Source: Bacillus sp. DTU_2020_1000418_1_SI_GHA_SEK_038 (GTDB lineage: Bacteria; Bacillota; Bacilli; Bacillales; Cytobacillaceae). Taken from it: a stretch of 64,000 bases of DNA. A model generated the notes under the pieces. The model was not told the DNA's origin. It made no database searches and worked only from the letters and a program-made list of their open reading frames with translations. The position numbers were made by a program, and so were the translations under genes. The stretch covers positions 1,302,001 through 1,366,000 of the forward strand of contig NZ_CP135435.1 in NCBI RefSeq assembly GCF_032341175.1, written 5' to 3'. Positions 11,298 to 24,215 of this stretch are shown in pieces (positions within the stretch are counted from its first letter, which is position 1; every line of letters begins with the position of its first letter).

Positions 11298-11768
11298 ATG
11301 GCCGTTTCGATAGGAGAATTAGCTCCTGATTTTGCACTTGAAGCAAGTAATGGGGAAACGATTAAACTATCTGATTTTCGAGGAAAAAATATTGTCTTAT
11401 ATTTCTATCCAAAGGATATGACTCCTGGATGTACAACACAGGCATGTGATTTTCGAGACAAGCATAGTCATTTCGCAGATTTGGATGCAGTTATTCTTGG
11501 TGTGAGTCCTGATCCACTTGCCCGCCATGAGAAATTCATTGAAAAATATGATTTGCCATTTATCCTGCTTGCAGACGAGGAGAATAAGGCTGCGGAAGCT
11601 TATGATGTTTGGAAGCTTAAGAAAACTTTCGGAAAAGAATATATGGGAATCGAACGCTCTACATTCATCATCGATAAAGCTGGCAAGCTAGTAAAGGAAT
11701 GGAGAAAGGTGAAGGTTAAGGGGCATGTCGAGGAAGCACTTGAATATATAAGGGAAAATCTTTCATAA
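11298..11768 (+). CDS. bcp: Thioredoxin-dependent thiol peroxidase Bcp (YgaF)
   Basis: An atypical 2-Cys or 1-Cys peroxiredoxin that reduces hydroperoxides. The 156-residue protein has the active site TPGCTTQAC with peroxidatic Cys45 and candidate resolving Cys50, preceded by LYFYPKDMTP. The conserved Arg of the PrxQ class lies in GIERSTFIIDKAG. Its position next to perR fits a peroxide-stress role. No PerR box is evident directly upstream. AGGGGG precedes the ATG. Confidence 0.93.
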   Translation: MAVSIGELAPDFALEASNGETIKLSDFRGKNIVLYFYPKDMTPGCTTQACDFRDKHSHFADLDAVILGVSPDPLARHEKFIEKYDLPFILLADEENKAAEAYDVWKLKKTFGKEYMGIERSTFIIDKAGKLVKEWRKVKVKGHVEEALEYIRENLS

Positions 11769-11865
11769 AAAATGGCCTATTTTTTGCCAACAAGGCTTTT
11801 GTCCACTCATATTGAAATGATTTGAATATCATTTTATTAGGGCATACCTCCTCAGATATATTTTG

Positions 11866-11895
11866 AAGCGAATCATAACGGATTCGCTTTTTTTA
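11866..11895 (+). terminator. Terminator between bcp and perR
   Basis: AAGCGAATC (11866-11874) pairs with GATTCGCTT (11881-11889), followed by T-rich sequence. It lies about 100 nt after bcp. Confidence 0.9.
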
Positions 11896-12033
11896 TTTTT
11901 TATGTTTTTAAATATATTTATTAAACATATAGTAATTTAAGAATGACTGTAACCAGAAGGGGGGATAAAAAACTTCCGTATGGGTCAGATTTTAATAAAA
12001 AAGCCTTAACTGCCCGTTTTTTAGTTTGCAATG

Positions 12034-12080
12034 TTGACAAAAGTAGTATTGAATGAGTAAACTATTTATAAAGATTATAA
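12034..12080 (+). promoter_or_regulatory. perR promoter with PerR box
   Basis: A -35 TTGACA (12034-12039) and -10 TAAACT (12058-12063) are 18 bp apart. TTATAAAGATTATAA at 12066-12080 matches the B. subtilis Per-box consensus TTATAATnATTATAA at all but one defined position. Its placement just downstream of the -10 fits repression of perR by its own product. Confidence 0.85.
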
Positions 12081-12116
12081 AGTAATAATTCTTGTTAGAA
12101 AAGAGGTGCATGGCCG

Positions 12117-12554
12117 GTGGCGCAGATTCAATTAAAAGAAGCGCTGGATACTCTTAAGGATACTGGAGTTCGTATAACACCACAGCGTCATGCGATACTT
12201 GAATATTTAATAAACTCAATGTCACACCCTACAGCAGATGATATTTACAAGGCTTTAGAAGGAAAGTTTCCAAATATGAGTGTGGCAACAGTTTACAATA
12301 ATTTACGAGTATTTCGTGAGGTTGGCCTTGTTAAGGAATTAACTTATGGAGATGCATCAAGCCGTTTTGACTTTGTAACAACCCATCATTACCATGTTAT
12401 TTGTGAAAAATGTGGGAAAATCGTTGACTTTCATTATCCTGGTCTTGATGAAGTTGAGCATTTAGCATCCCATGTTACAGGTTTTAAGATTAGCCATCAT
12501 CGAATGGAGATTTACGGAACCTGCCCAGATTGTTCAATTAAAGAGACGCATTAA
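12117..12554 (+). CDS. perR: Peroxide-stress repressor PerR (Fur family)
   Basis: PerR is a metal-dependent repressor that senses H2O2 by iron-catalysed His oxidation. The 145-residue protein keeps every key residue at B. subtilis positions. The regulatory metal ligands are H37, D85, H91, H93 and D104, and the structural zinc Cys are C96, C99, C136 and C139. The winged helix holds [14 protein letters not shown]. Start is GTG at 12117, with AGAGGTG 8 nt upstream. An ATG at 12110 is out of frame. The gene carries its own Per box and a terminator follows. Confidence 0.96.
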   Translation: MAQIQLKEALDTLKDTGVRITPQRHAILEYLINSMSHPTADDIYKALEGKFPNMSVATVYNNLRVFREVGLVKELTYGDASSRFDFVTTHHYHVICEKCGKIVDFHYPGLDEVEHLASHVTGFKISHHRMEIYGTCPDCSIKETH

Positions 12555-12561
12555 TAAAACA

Positions 12562-12596
12562 AAGCTGCTGGTCAAAGTACCGACAGCTTATTTTTA
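12562..12596 (+). terminator. Terminator after perR
   Basis: AAGCTG...GGT pairs with ACC...CAGCTT (12562-12589), then ATTTTTAT. Confidence 0.85.
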
Positions 12597-12634
12597 TGGG
12601 CATTTTCGTTGAGTAGCAAGGCAATGGTAAAAAT

Positions 12635-12664
12635 AAAAATCTCGGCTACAACCGAGATTTTTTA
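12635..12664 (-). terminator. Terminator overlapping the ygzB stop
   Basis: AAAATCTCGG pairs with CCGAGATTTT around a 6-nt loop that contains the ygzB stop codon on the minus strand. Flanking A and T runs suggest bidirectional function. Confidence 0.85.
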
Positions 12665-12996
12665 TTATAATTTTCATCGAATTCTTTGCCCTCTAGATTA
12701 CGATCTAGTGTTAATGGTTCATTACAATACATGCACATATCAACGCGACCTAATATTTTTGTATGTTTGCCGCAATTTGGACAGACAACCTGTACCGTTT
12801 TTGTTGATAGCATCCCAATCCAAAAGTATACTACTGTACTAGCAATAATAAAGACGGTTCCAAAAAGCATAAAGATGGTCATGAGCAGAGGGGAAGTTCT
12901 GAAAAAGATCCCAAGATACATGACTAAAAAACCGACAAATATTAAAGCAAGGGCAAATGTTCGAATTTTATTGATTTTACTTGAATATTTAGCCAT
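12646..12996 (-). CDS. ygzB: YgzB, membrane protein with C-terminal zinc ribbon (DUF2614)
   Basis: A 116-residue protein with two hydrophobic segments (about 13-32 and 38-62) and a cytosolic zinc-ribbon motif CPNCGK...CMYC (about residues 72-92). It matches the Bacillus UPF0295/DUF2614 family in length and layout. Function is unknown. It is convergent with perR and lies in the conserved perR-ygzB-ygxA order. Confidence 0.9.
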   Translation of the reverse strand: MAKYSSKINKIRTFALALIFVGFLVMYLGIFFRTSPLLMTIFMLFGTVFIIASTVVYFWIGMLSTKTVQVVCPNCGKHTKILGRVDMCMYCNEPLTLDRNLEGKEFDENYNKKSRL

Positions 12997-13275
12997 TTAA
13001 GTCCCTCCTACGGAAATACTATAACATATCAAATGAAAGATAATAAGTAGTAAGCGTATCTTTCAATAGAAGAGATACTAGATAAATACCTATTAACAAA
13101 AATGAAATAATAGAAAATGCAGGCAGTTTTTCTTTTTGATAAAGAAGGATTATTTGAAAAAATTGTCGAAGATATATTTGATTCATGCATAAAAGCTTCA
13201 TTAAGCCTATTAAATGATTAATTGTTTTTTTTTGAACATGAAAAATAAAGCTAATAAAAATATGGAGGAATAAGG

Positions 13276-14151
13276 ATGGAAGATATTCTCCGCCCCATTT
13301 ATCAAGAACGAGCTAGTCAAGCAAATACTCTCGGAGTGTTAATGATAAAGAAACAACAGAAGAATATTCCAGCTACAGACACCTTTGATGTTGTTTTGCT
13401 AATATTAGTTAAGGAAGCAGAGTCACCAGTATACGTAAAGCACTATACTTATAACGATCAGAAAGCGGCTTTATATACGATTACTGACCAGCAGCTATAT
13501 GAATGGATTTTACTCGGATCGAATAAGAAGATTTTTGATTGGTTATATAACGGTAAAGTGATTTTCGAACGTAACGAATATTTCCATAAGATCAATACGG
13601 AACTAAGGGATTTCCCATTCAATGGCCGTAAATTGAAAATGGGAATTGAATTTGCCAAACTAATTCGTCGGTATATGGATGGGAAGGCTTTTTTTGAAAA
13701 TGGTCATTACTTGGATACATATAATCATGTAGTTCATTCCCTTCATCATCTAGCTAGACTTGCGTTAATAGAGCAAGGCTTTCACCCTGAGGTAACGGTC
13801 TGGCAGCAAATTAAACAAATTGAGCCAGAAATATTAAAATTATATGAAGAGCTGGTAAATAGTCATGAGCCTTTAGAAAAAAGGCTAGAGCTGCTTTTCT
13901 TAGCAAGTGAGTTTTTGATCCATTCCAAAATAAAAAGCGGCATCAGCCATTTAGTGGATGTTCTATTGGAAAAAGAGTTCTGGTCTATAAATGAAATGAT
14001 GAACCATAAAGAATTACAGCATTATTCAGTTGATTTAGGAATGCTGATCGAATATCTAATCGATAGAAATTTGATTGAAGTTGTAACAATAGAAACAAAG
14101 GGAAAAGGTGTTTTTCATCGGTATTATAAACTCAGTCAAAAGTTATTGTAA
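13276..14151 (+). CDS. ygxA: YgxA, nucleotidyltransferase-like protein
   Basis: A 291-residue protein. The first ~120 residues (MEDILRPIYQERASQANTLG, then DTFDVVLLILV) resemble a degenerate nucleotidyltransferase fold. The C-terminal half is helical with a winged-helix-like end. Family members are annotated as nucleotidyltransferase-like without demonstrated activity. TGGAGGAATAAGG gives a strong ribosome-binding site. It sits immediately upstream of the rRNA operon, as in B. subtilis next to rrnD. Confidence 0.88.
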   Translation: MEDILRPIYQERASQANTLGVLMIKKQQKNIPATDTFDVVLLILVKEAESPVYVKHYTYNDQKAALYTITDQQLYEWILLGSNKKIFDWLYNGKVIFERNEYFHKINTELRDFPFNGRKLKMGIEFAKLIRRYMDGKAFFENGHYLDTYNHVVHSLHHLARLALIEQGFHPEVTVWQQIKQIEPEILKLYEELVNSHEPLEKRLELLFLASEFLIHSKIKSGISHLVDVLLEKEFWSINEMMNHKELQHYSVDLGMLIEYLIDRNLIEVVTIETKGKGVFHRYYKLSQKLL

Positions 14152-14167
14152 AAAAGCAAAAAAGCTA

Positions 14168-14293
14168 TTGACCTTTTATTAAATACTTGTTATATTTATA
14201 TCCGCCGCTGCAATTTATTGAATAAAATGAAGAGCAGTTGGCGGATGAAGGTTTTAAAAAAGTGTTGACATCAAATTCGACACATGTTATATT
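14168..14293 (+). promoter_or_regulatory. Tandem rRNA promoters P1 and P2
   Basis: The upstream promoter has TTGACC (14168-14173) and TATATT (14191-14196). The downstream promoter has TTGACA (14265-14270) and TATATT (14288-14293). Both have a 17-bp spacer, and they lie 97 bp apart, the usual Bacillus rrn arrangement. A boxA-like leader GTTCTTTGAAAACTGAAC follows at about 14321-14338 for antitermination. Confidence 0.88.
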
Positions 14294-14412
14294 AGAAAAG
14301 TCGCTTCTGAGCAACCCGATAGTTCTTTGAAAACTGAACGAACAAAACGTCAACGTTTAATCTTTTAGTCTTTTTCTCGAAAAAAGACATATATGAGCTA
14401 ATCAACTCACAA

Positions 14413-19370
<4,958 letters not shown>

Positions 19371-19486
19371 ACATTTAGTATGATTACTCGAATAACTTCT
19401 TCAGCATTATCTAGTTTTGAGGGAATGAAAATTTCTCTTGAAAAAAATCAAAAAGACGATATAATAGATATTGTCTTTAACAAAAG

Positions 19487-19603
<117 letters not shown>

Positions 19604-19621
19604 TTTTAATATATTCACTAT

Positions 19622-19696
19622 TCCGCAGTAGCTCAGTGGTAGAGCATTCGGCTGTTAACCGAACGGTCGTAGGTTCGAATCCTACCTGCGGAGCCA
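19622..19696 (+). tRNA. tRNA-Asn (GTT)
   Basis: The acceptor stem TCCGCAG/CTGCGGA, T-arm GTTCGAATC and encoded CCA are present, with anticodon GTT. First gene of the trnD-like cluster. Confidence 0.97.
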
Positions 19697-19699
19697 TCT

Positions 19700-19790
19700 G
19701 GAGAGCTGTCCGAGTGGCCGAAGGAGCACGATTGGAAATCGTGTATACGCTAACCGCGTATCAAGGGTTCAAATCCCTTGCTCTCCGCCA
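19700..19790 (+). tRNA. tRNA-Ser (GGA)
   Basis: Class II tRNA with a long variable arm. The acceptor is GGAGAGC/GCTCTCC, the anticodon is GGA, and CCA is encoded. Confidence 0.97.
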
Positions 19791-19805
19791 TTTAAAAACT
19801 TATCT

Positions 19806-19880
19806 GGCCCCTTGGTCAAGCGGTTAAGACACCGCCCTTTCACGGCGGTAACACGGGTTCGAATCCCGTAGGGGTCACCA
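19806..19880 (+). tRNA. tRNA-Glu (TTC)
   Basis: Acceptor GGCCCCT/AGGGGTC, anticodon TTC, encoded CCA. Confidence 0.97.
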
Positions 19881-19941
19881 TTTGGCATACTAAGTACGCG
19901 ACATCCTGTCGCAACGTATGCACTTGCACGTCCTGTGCTTC
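19881..19941. other. Structured spacer before tRNA-Val
   Basis: The spacer contains GCGACA-TCC-TGTCGC, enclosed by GCATAC and GTATGC, then GCAC-GTCCT-GTGC. These nested inverted repeats would form a stable hairpin in the polycistronic tRNA precursor. No gene is present. Confidence 0.7.
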
Positions 19942-20017
19942 GGAGGATTAGCTCAGCTGGGAGAGCATCTGCCTTACAAGCAGAGGGTCGGCGGTTCGAT
20001 CCCGTCATCCTCCACCA
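19942..20017 (+). tRNA. tRNA-Val (TAC)
   Basis: Acceptor GGAGGAT/ATCCTCC, anticodon TAC, encoded CCA. Confidence 0.97.
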
Positions 20018-20038
20018 TGTTTACTTATAGCATGGAAT

Positions 20039-20187
20039 ATTATTGTCGCGGGGTGGAGCAACGAGCGTTACTCCATGAATCAACTGTGAGTTGTACCGAT
20101 GCAGCTGCTGCTTGATTAAGCATCCTGAGATCGGGTCAGTCCTTATGCTTTATATGAGCATAGTAAAAATCATATAAATACTATTAT
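20039..20187 (+). repeat. 5' tRNA-fMet fragment plus structured spacer
   Basis: The first 14 nt of the initiator tRNA (CGCGGGGTGGAGCA) occur at 20047-20060, with matching flank TATTAT/TATTAT. The sequence then diverges into a roughly 125-nt spacer before the intact gene at 20188, offset 141 nt. The spacer holds CAACT-GTG-AGTTG and TATGCT-N7-AGCATA hairpins. It resembles the spacer after the tRNA-Gly fragment at 61422. Confidence 0.85.
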
Positions 20188-20261
<74 letters not shown>

Positions 20262-20264
20262 TCT

Positions 20265-20341
20265 GGTCCGGTAGTTCAGTTGGTTAGAATGCCTGCCTGT
20301 CACGCAGGAGGTCGCGGGTTCGAGTCCCGTCCGGACCGCCA
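20265..20341 (+). tRNA. tRNA-Asp (GTC)
   Basis: Acceptor GGTCCGG/CCGGACC, anticodon GTC, encoded CCA. Confidence 0.97.
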
Positions 20342-20347
20342 TTTTGT

Positions 20348-20423
20348 GGCTCAGTAGCTCAGTCGGTAGAGCAAAGGACTGAAAATCCTTGTGTCGGCGG
20401 TTCGATTCCGTCCTGAGCCACCA
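20348..20423 (+). tRNA. tRNA-Phe (GAA)
   Basis: Acceptor GGCTCAG/CTGAGCC, anticodon GAA, encoded CCA. Confidence 0.97.
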
Positions 20424-20435
20424 TTTAAAAAGAAT

Positions 20436-20590
20436 ACGCCGGCCTAGCTCAATTGGTAGAGGATTTTAAAAGCTTGCAGCACCGAAGCTTTACTCCCTTG
20501 ATGGTAAACTTTTTAAATCTGCGACAAAGTTTGTAAGACTTTGAAGCACAATTTTTAGCAGTTTTTAAATTAGGAAATAAAATAATATAC
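20436..20590 (+). repeat. 5' tRNA-Thr fragment plus structured spacer
   Basis: The first 24 nt of tRNA-Thr (GCCGGCC through GGTAGAG) are repeated at 20438-20461 with the same two flanking bases. The fragment breaks before the anticodon arm, and the intact gene starts 153 nt later at 20591. The spacer holds a long AT-rich inverted repeat (20462-20477 with 20504-20519) and the motif GCGACAAAG-N9-CTTTGAAGC. Confidence 0.9.
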
Positions 20591-20665
<75 letters not shown>

Positions 20666-20666
<1 letters not shown>

Positions 20667-20757
20667 AAAATTTAAAATTACAGCTTCGGAGCAGTTCTTC
20701 AATGAATGGTAATTTTAAATTTTTGCGACAAAGACCGCAGGACTTTGGAGCATATTA
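20666..20757 (+). repeat. Second copy of the structured tRNA spacer element
   Basis: A perfect 16-bp inverted repeat (20666-20681 with 20709-20724) encloses a 27-nt loop. It is followed directly by GCGACAAAG-N9-CTTTGGAGC. It is homologous to 20462-20553 in layout and loop sequence, while the stem arms differ but stay complementary. No tRNA-Tyr fragment accompanies it. Confidence 0.85.
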
Positions 20758-20784
20758 TGACTACAGACAATTTCTAATAACTAC

Positions 20785-20869
20785 GGTGGGGTAGCGAAGT
20801 GGCTAAACGCGGCGGACTGTAAATCCGCTCCCTTTGGGTTCGGCGGTTCGAATCCGTCCCCCACCACCA
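20785..20869 (+). tRNA. tRNA-Tyr (GTA)
   Basis: Class II tRNA with a long variable arm. Acceptor GGTGGGG/CCCCACC, anticodon GTA, encoded CCA. Confidence 0.97.
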
Positions 20870-20874
20870 TTTAT

Positions 20875-20948
20875 AGGGGTATAGTTTAATGGTAAAACGA
20901 AGGTCTCCAAAACCTTTGATGTGGGTTCGATTCCTACTACCCCTGCCA
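20875..20948 (+). tRNA. tRNA-Trp (CCA)
   Basis: Acceptor AGGGGTA/TACCCCT, anticodon CCA, discriminator G, encoded 3' CCA. Confidence 0.97.
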
Positions 20949-20956
20949 TAAATTAT

Positions 20957-21033
20957 GGCGGTTGTGGCGAAGTGGTTAACGCATCGGATTGTGGTTCCGA
21001 CATTCGTGGGTTCGATTCCCATCAGCCGCCCCA
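20957..21033 (+). tRNA. tRNA-His (GTG), copy 1
   Basis: G-1 pairs with C73, as expected for tRNA-His. The acceptor is GCGGTTG/CAGCCGC, the anticodon is GTG, and CCA is encoded. Confidence 0.97.
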
Positions 21034-21061
21034 TTTAATTATTGAAACTATTATGAATTAT

Positions 21062-21138
21062 GGCGATTGTGGCGAAGTGGTTAACGCATCGGATTGTGGT
21101 TCCGACATTCGTGGGTTCGATTCCCATCAGTCGCCCCA
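21062..21138 (+). tRNA. tRNA-His (GTG), copy 2
   Basis: Identical to copy 1 except for one compensated acceptor pair (GCGATTG/CAGTCGC, G-C to A-T). It lies 105 nt downstream with the same preceding AATTATG flank, so it arose by tandem duplication. The B. subtilis trnD cluster has only one tRNA-His at this place. Confidence 0.97.
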
Positions 21139-21203
21139 TTTTAATAAATAGTGGAACCCTTATCATAGGTTTTGATATAATATCATTAATTACTCTATAT
21201 TAT

Positions 21204-21278
21204 TGGGCTATAGCCAAGCGGTAAGGCATCGCACTTTGACTGCGACATGCGTTGGTTCGAATCCAGCTAGCCCAGCCA
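21204..21278 (+). tRNA. tRNA-Gln (TTG)
   Basis: Acceptor TGGGCTA/TAGCCCA, anticodon TTG, encoded CCA. Confidence 0.97.
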
Positions 21279-21281
21279 TTT

Positions 21282-21356
21282 GCGGAAGTAGTTCAGTGGT
21301 AGAACACCACCTTGCCAAGGTGGGGGTCGCGGGTTCGAATCCCGTCTTCCGCTCCA
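21282..21356 (+). tRNA. tRNA-Gly (GCC)
   Basis: Acceptor GCGGAAG/CTTCCGC, anticodon GCC, encoded CCA. Confidence 0.97.
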
Positions 21357-21367
21357 TTTTATTTTAA

Positions 21368-21441
21368 GGCGGCATAGCCAAGTGGTAAGGCATAGGTCTG
21401 CAAAACCTTGATCACCGGTTCAAATCCGGTTGCCGCCTCCA
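21368..21441 (+). tRNA. tRNA-Cys (GCA)
   Basis: Acceptor GGCGGCA/TGCCGCC, anticodon GCA, encoded CCA. Confidence 0.97.
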
Positions 21442-21466
21442 ACTTCAAAATTATTTTTTTATATAC

Positions 21467-21552
21467 GCCGGGGTGGCGGAACTGGCAGACGCACAGGACT
21501 TAAAATCCTGCGGTAGGTGACTACCGTACCGGTTCGATTCCGGTCCTCGGCA
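21467..21552 (+). tRNA. tRNA-Leu (TAA)
   Basis: Class II tRNA. Acceptor GCCGGGG/CCTCGGC with one G-T pair, anticodon TAA. CCA is not encoded. Confidence 0.95.
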
Positions 21553-21572
21553 CTTCCTTGAAATTTTAATAC

Positions 21573-21654
21573 GCCGGTGTGGCGGAATTGGCAGACGCGC
21601 ACGACTCAAAATCGTGTTCCTTCTGGAGTGTCGGTTCGATCCCGACCACCGGTA
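21573..21654 (+). tRNA. tRNA-Leu (CAA)
   Basis: Class II tRNA. Acceptor GCCGGTG/CACCGGT, anticodon CAA. CCA is not encoded. Last gene of the cluster. Confidence 0.95.
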
Positions 21655-21688
21655 TCTTTTGTTATTTTAGTTAAATAAGATTTTTTAG

Positions 21689-21732
21689 AAAGCTCATAAC
21701 CCTCTTCAAATAGAGATTTATGAGCTTTTTCA
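21689..21732 (+). terminator. Terminator of the rRNA-tRNA operon
   Basis: AAAGCTCATAA (21689-21699) pairs with TTATGAGCTTT (21718-21728) and is followed by a T run. Confidence 0.92.
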
Positions 21733-22533
21733 ATTTCTAAGAAGTCGTTAGAAAACGATTAGGACTTCAAATCATTTTACACATTTTATACACAACCATC
21801 TCCTCATATTTTCTTCATACTAAGTTGTTCATCCTCAATTCGTAATTCTTAATAGCATGTATTGCCATATCCTAGCCGTTCAATTACGAATTGGATTGAT
21901 TGTCCTTTTATTGAGTGATATCTATGCCGTATGCATACCTGTCTTTTCGGTCAAAATATACCTTTTTGATATAGTGCCAGTTGTCTAGTTATTCACCTAG
22001 TTGATAGGTAGATAATTATTGGACTATTTTAAATCGTATCCATAATTTCCATAATTATTGACATCATATTTGTTATAATTTTTATAGCTTCATTTTAACT
22101 CTATATAATTTCATTTAAAATATTTAATATAGCTGGAGGAGATAAGGAATTGAATTGCCAGCAAGTTCTGTAAACCTTAAGATAGGATTACAGACTAATC
22201 GAACGAAAATGCACCTTAGCCCTTTACCACTGTTGTGCTTAGCAAAATAAAAGTGCAGAATTTTGCAAAGATAAATTAAGCTGCAATTTTAGATAAGAGC
22301 CTTGGTCATGATAGCCTTCATGGATAGCCAAGCCCTGTGGCTACTGGATTCTTGGTTAGAGAAGTATGCCTATAGATGTGGCTCCATGTCAGTTTGCAAT
22401 ACTCTGCATTTGCAATTGCAACAATGTTTACTTTTTCTCTGCAAAATACAGCTTTCTAATAGGTAATAATGTTGCATATTGTCAACAATTTTCGAAACTG
22501 ATAATACAAAATAAGAATTATAAGGGAGAAAAA
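21733..22533. other. 800-nt stretch without a clear gene; possible structured leader
   Basis: No convincing protein is encoded. A strong ribosome-binding site, GGAGGAGATAAGG (about 22135-22147), is followed only by very short frames opened by TTG. Between 22283 and 22384, GAGCC/GGCTC can close a fold that contains a 6-bp hairpin TAGCCA-N7-TGGCTA. This could be an RNA leader of the symporter gene at 22534 or the remains of a lost gene. Confidence 0.4.
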
Positions 22534-23994
22534 ATGGATCAAAGTTCTATAGCTATTTTATTTATAGGGGCTTCTATGTTTATTCCTTTATGGATTGGTG
22601 CTAAAGCAGGTGAAAAAGACCAAGCGACCATATCTGGTTTTTTTGTTCAGAACAGGAGCATGTCCCCAATGACTGTATTCTTTACTGTTCAGGCCACCTG
22701 GTGGAGTGCTTTTGCTTTTTTGGGTTCTACTTCATATTATTACAACAATGGACCTGTATATTGGACAACCATAGGTTGGGATATACTTTTTGGAATACTT
22801 TTTTTGAGGATCGGAAAGAGAATATGGTTTTATGGAAAAGAGAACAACTATATTACTGCGACCGACTTTTTTATGGATATATATAAATCCAAAGCTTTAG
22901 GAATATTAGTCACGACTCTTATGATGCTTTTTACAATACCTTATTTTCAAATACAGATTTCTGGCGGAGCATATCTTATTGAAACAGCTTCAAAGGGATT
23001 GATACCAAGTCAGATGGGAGCTTTTGTATTTACCTCCGTTATAGTAATTTATGTTTGGACTGGAGGACTGAGGGCTGTTGCCTGGACCGATATTTTTTAC
23101 CAGATATTAATAATTATTAGTGTATTGTTAGGTGGAATATTTATTGTTTATTATTTCAATGGAATTGGAAATCTCTTCTCGGAGTTAAATGATAAAGTGC
23201 CTGAAGTTTTAACTCTTCCTGGGCCTATGGGTCCGCTGCTATGGATTTCAATGTTTGTAATTGTTCCTATTGGCGCATTAATGGGACCTCCACTTTGGAT
23301 AAGGATATATGCAGTAAAAGATGCCAAAACCTTTTATCTAATCCCTTTCTTGCTTGCTTCTATATCATTCATTAATATGACTCCTATGCTTTTAGGCAAT
23401 GCGGGAATCCTTCTTGTAGATGAACTGGTTGATTCTGATACATTATTACCGAGGGTTGTTTTAAATTACATGCCATATATACTTGCCTATATAATACTAA
23501 TTGGTGGTGCAGCTGCCGCCATGTCTACAGCAAACTCTCAAATTCATTCGATTTCAGCTATGTACACAATTGATATACATAAAAGATATATAAATAGAAA
23601 TACGAGTGACAAAAGGTTACTCAATATAGGAAAGGTTGGAATTCTGATATTTGCAGTCCTTTCATATCTAACTTTTACTTTTATTCCAGGTTTAATGATT
23701 CAGCTTGGATTAATTGCACTAAGCGGTACAGCACAAGTATTTGTTCCGGTAGCAGGGGCTCTTTTTTGGGAAGAATCAAATGCAAAGGGCGCTATAGCGG
23801 GAATTATTACTGGATTAGCCGTTCTTATTATAATTTCATATAACTTTGATATAAATGTTGGAATAATAGGGTTTCTTGCATTAATCTTCAATGCATTTGT
23901 ATTTATAGTAGTTTCAAAATTTTCACAGGAAGTAAAAGAAACTAAGGAGAGCATTAAGAATCTTAAATCAAAGTATAAAAGGTCTATTAATTAG
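22534..23994 (+). CDS. Sodium:solute symporter (SSS family)
   Basis: A 486-residue integral membrane protein with about 12-13 hydrophobic segments. It has the SSS-family features GGLRAVAWTDIFYQ (around residues 170-190) and AAAMSTANSQIHS (around 330-345), where the family's sodium-binding Ser residues lie. It imports an unidentified organic solute with Na+. An upstream in-frame start at 22366 would add 56 non-homologous residues. AAGGGAG 5-10 nt before ATG 22534 supports the shorter form. The DUF3311 protein at 30605, a usual companion of this subfamily, is encoded 6.6 kb away. The gene is convergent with the TRAP operon. Confidence 0.88.
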   Translation: MDQSSIAILFIGASMFIPLWIGAKAGEKDQATISGFFVQNRSMSPMTVFFTVQATWWSAFAFLGSTSYYYNNGPVYWTTIGWDILFGILFLRIGKRIWFYGKENNYITATDFFMDIYKSKALGILVTTLMMLFTIPYFQIQISGGAYLIETASKGLIPSQMGAFVFTSVIVIYVWTGGLRAVAWTDIFYQILIIISVLLGGIFIVYYFNGIGNLFSELNDKVPEVLTLPGPMGPLLWISMFVIVPIGALMGPPLWIRIYAVKDAKTFYLIPFLLASISFINMTPMLLGNAGILLVDELVDSDTLLPRVVLNYMPYILAYIILIGGAAAAMSTANSQIHSISAMYTIDIHKRYINRNTSDKRLLNIGKVGILIFAVLSYLTFTFIPGLMIQLGLIALSGTAQVFVPVAGALFWEESNAKGAIAGIITGLAVLIIISYNFDINVGIIGFLALIFNAFVFIVVSKFSQEVKETKESIKNLKSKYKRSIN

Positions 23995-24065
23995 AAAACT
24001 AGGCATATAAACGGAAAGGATGGGAATAGGCAATCAATATAAGGAAGGCTATTAGAATCTGCAAG

Positions 24066-24098
24066 AGGCGCATAATAATTTTATGCGCCTACTCTTTT
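24066..24098. terminator. Terminator between symporter and dctM
   Basis: AGGCGCATAA (24066-24075) pairs perfectly with TTATGCGCCT (24081-24090), followed by a T-rich tract. Confidence 0.85.
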
Positions 24099-24215
24099 CT
24101 TATTCAACTCTTTCAGATATCTAACTTGAAACCAAAGGTAATAGAGGTACATTTAAAAGGTATAAACAAGTACTTTAGTTCCTGTTAAGCCAACGATACG
24201 AACAGTGTGTTAATT

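Noticed and set aside
11965..12033. Possible small RNA or leader before perR
   Set aside because: Only AT-rich sequence is visible. There is no hairpin with a T tract beyond the known terminator at 11866.
13019..13201. 60-codon minus-strand frame with a hydrophobic middle, between ygzB and ygxA
   Set aside because: No ribosome-binding site precedes the ATG or the internal ATG, and no family is recognised. It is probably chance reading of AT-rich DNA.
20774..21151. Frames reading through the tRNA cluster (both strands)
   Set aside because: They arise from repeated tRNA T-arm and anticodon sequence and are a well-known false-positive class.
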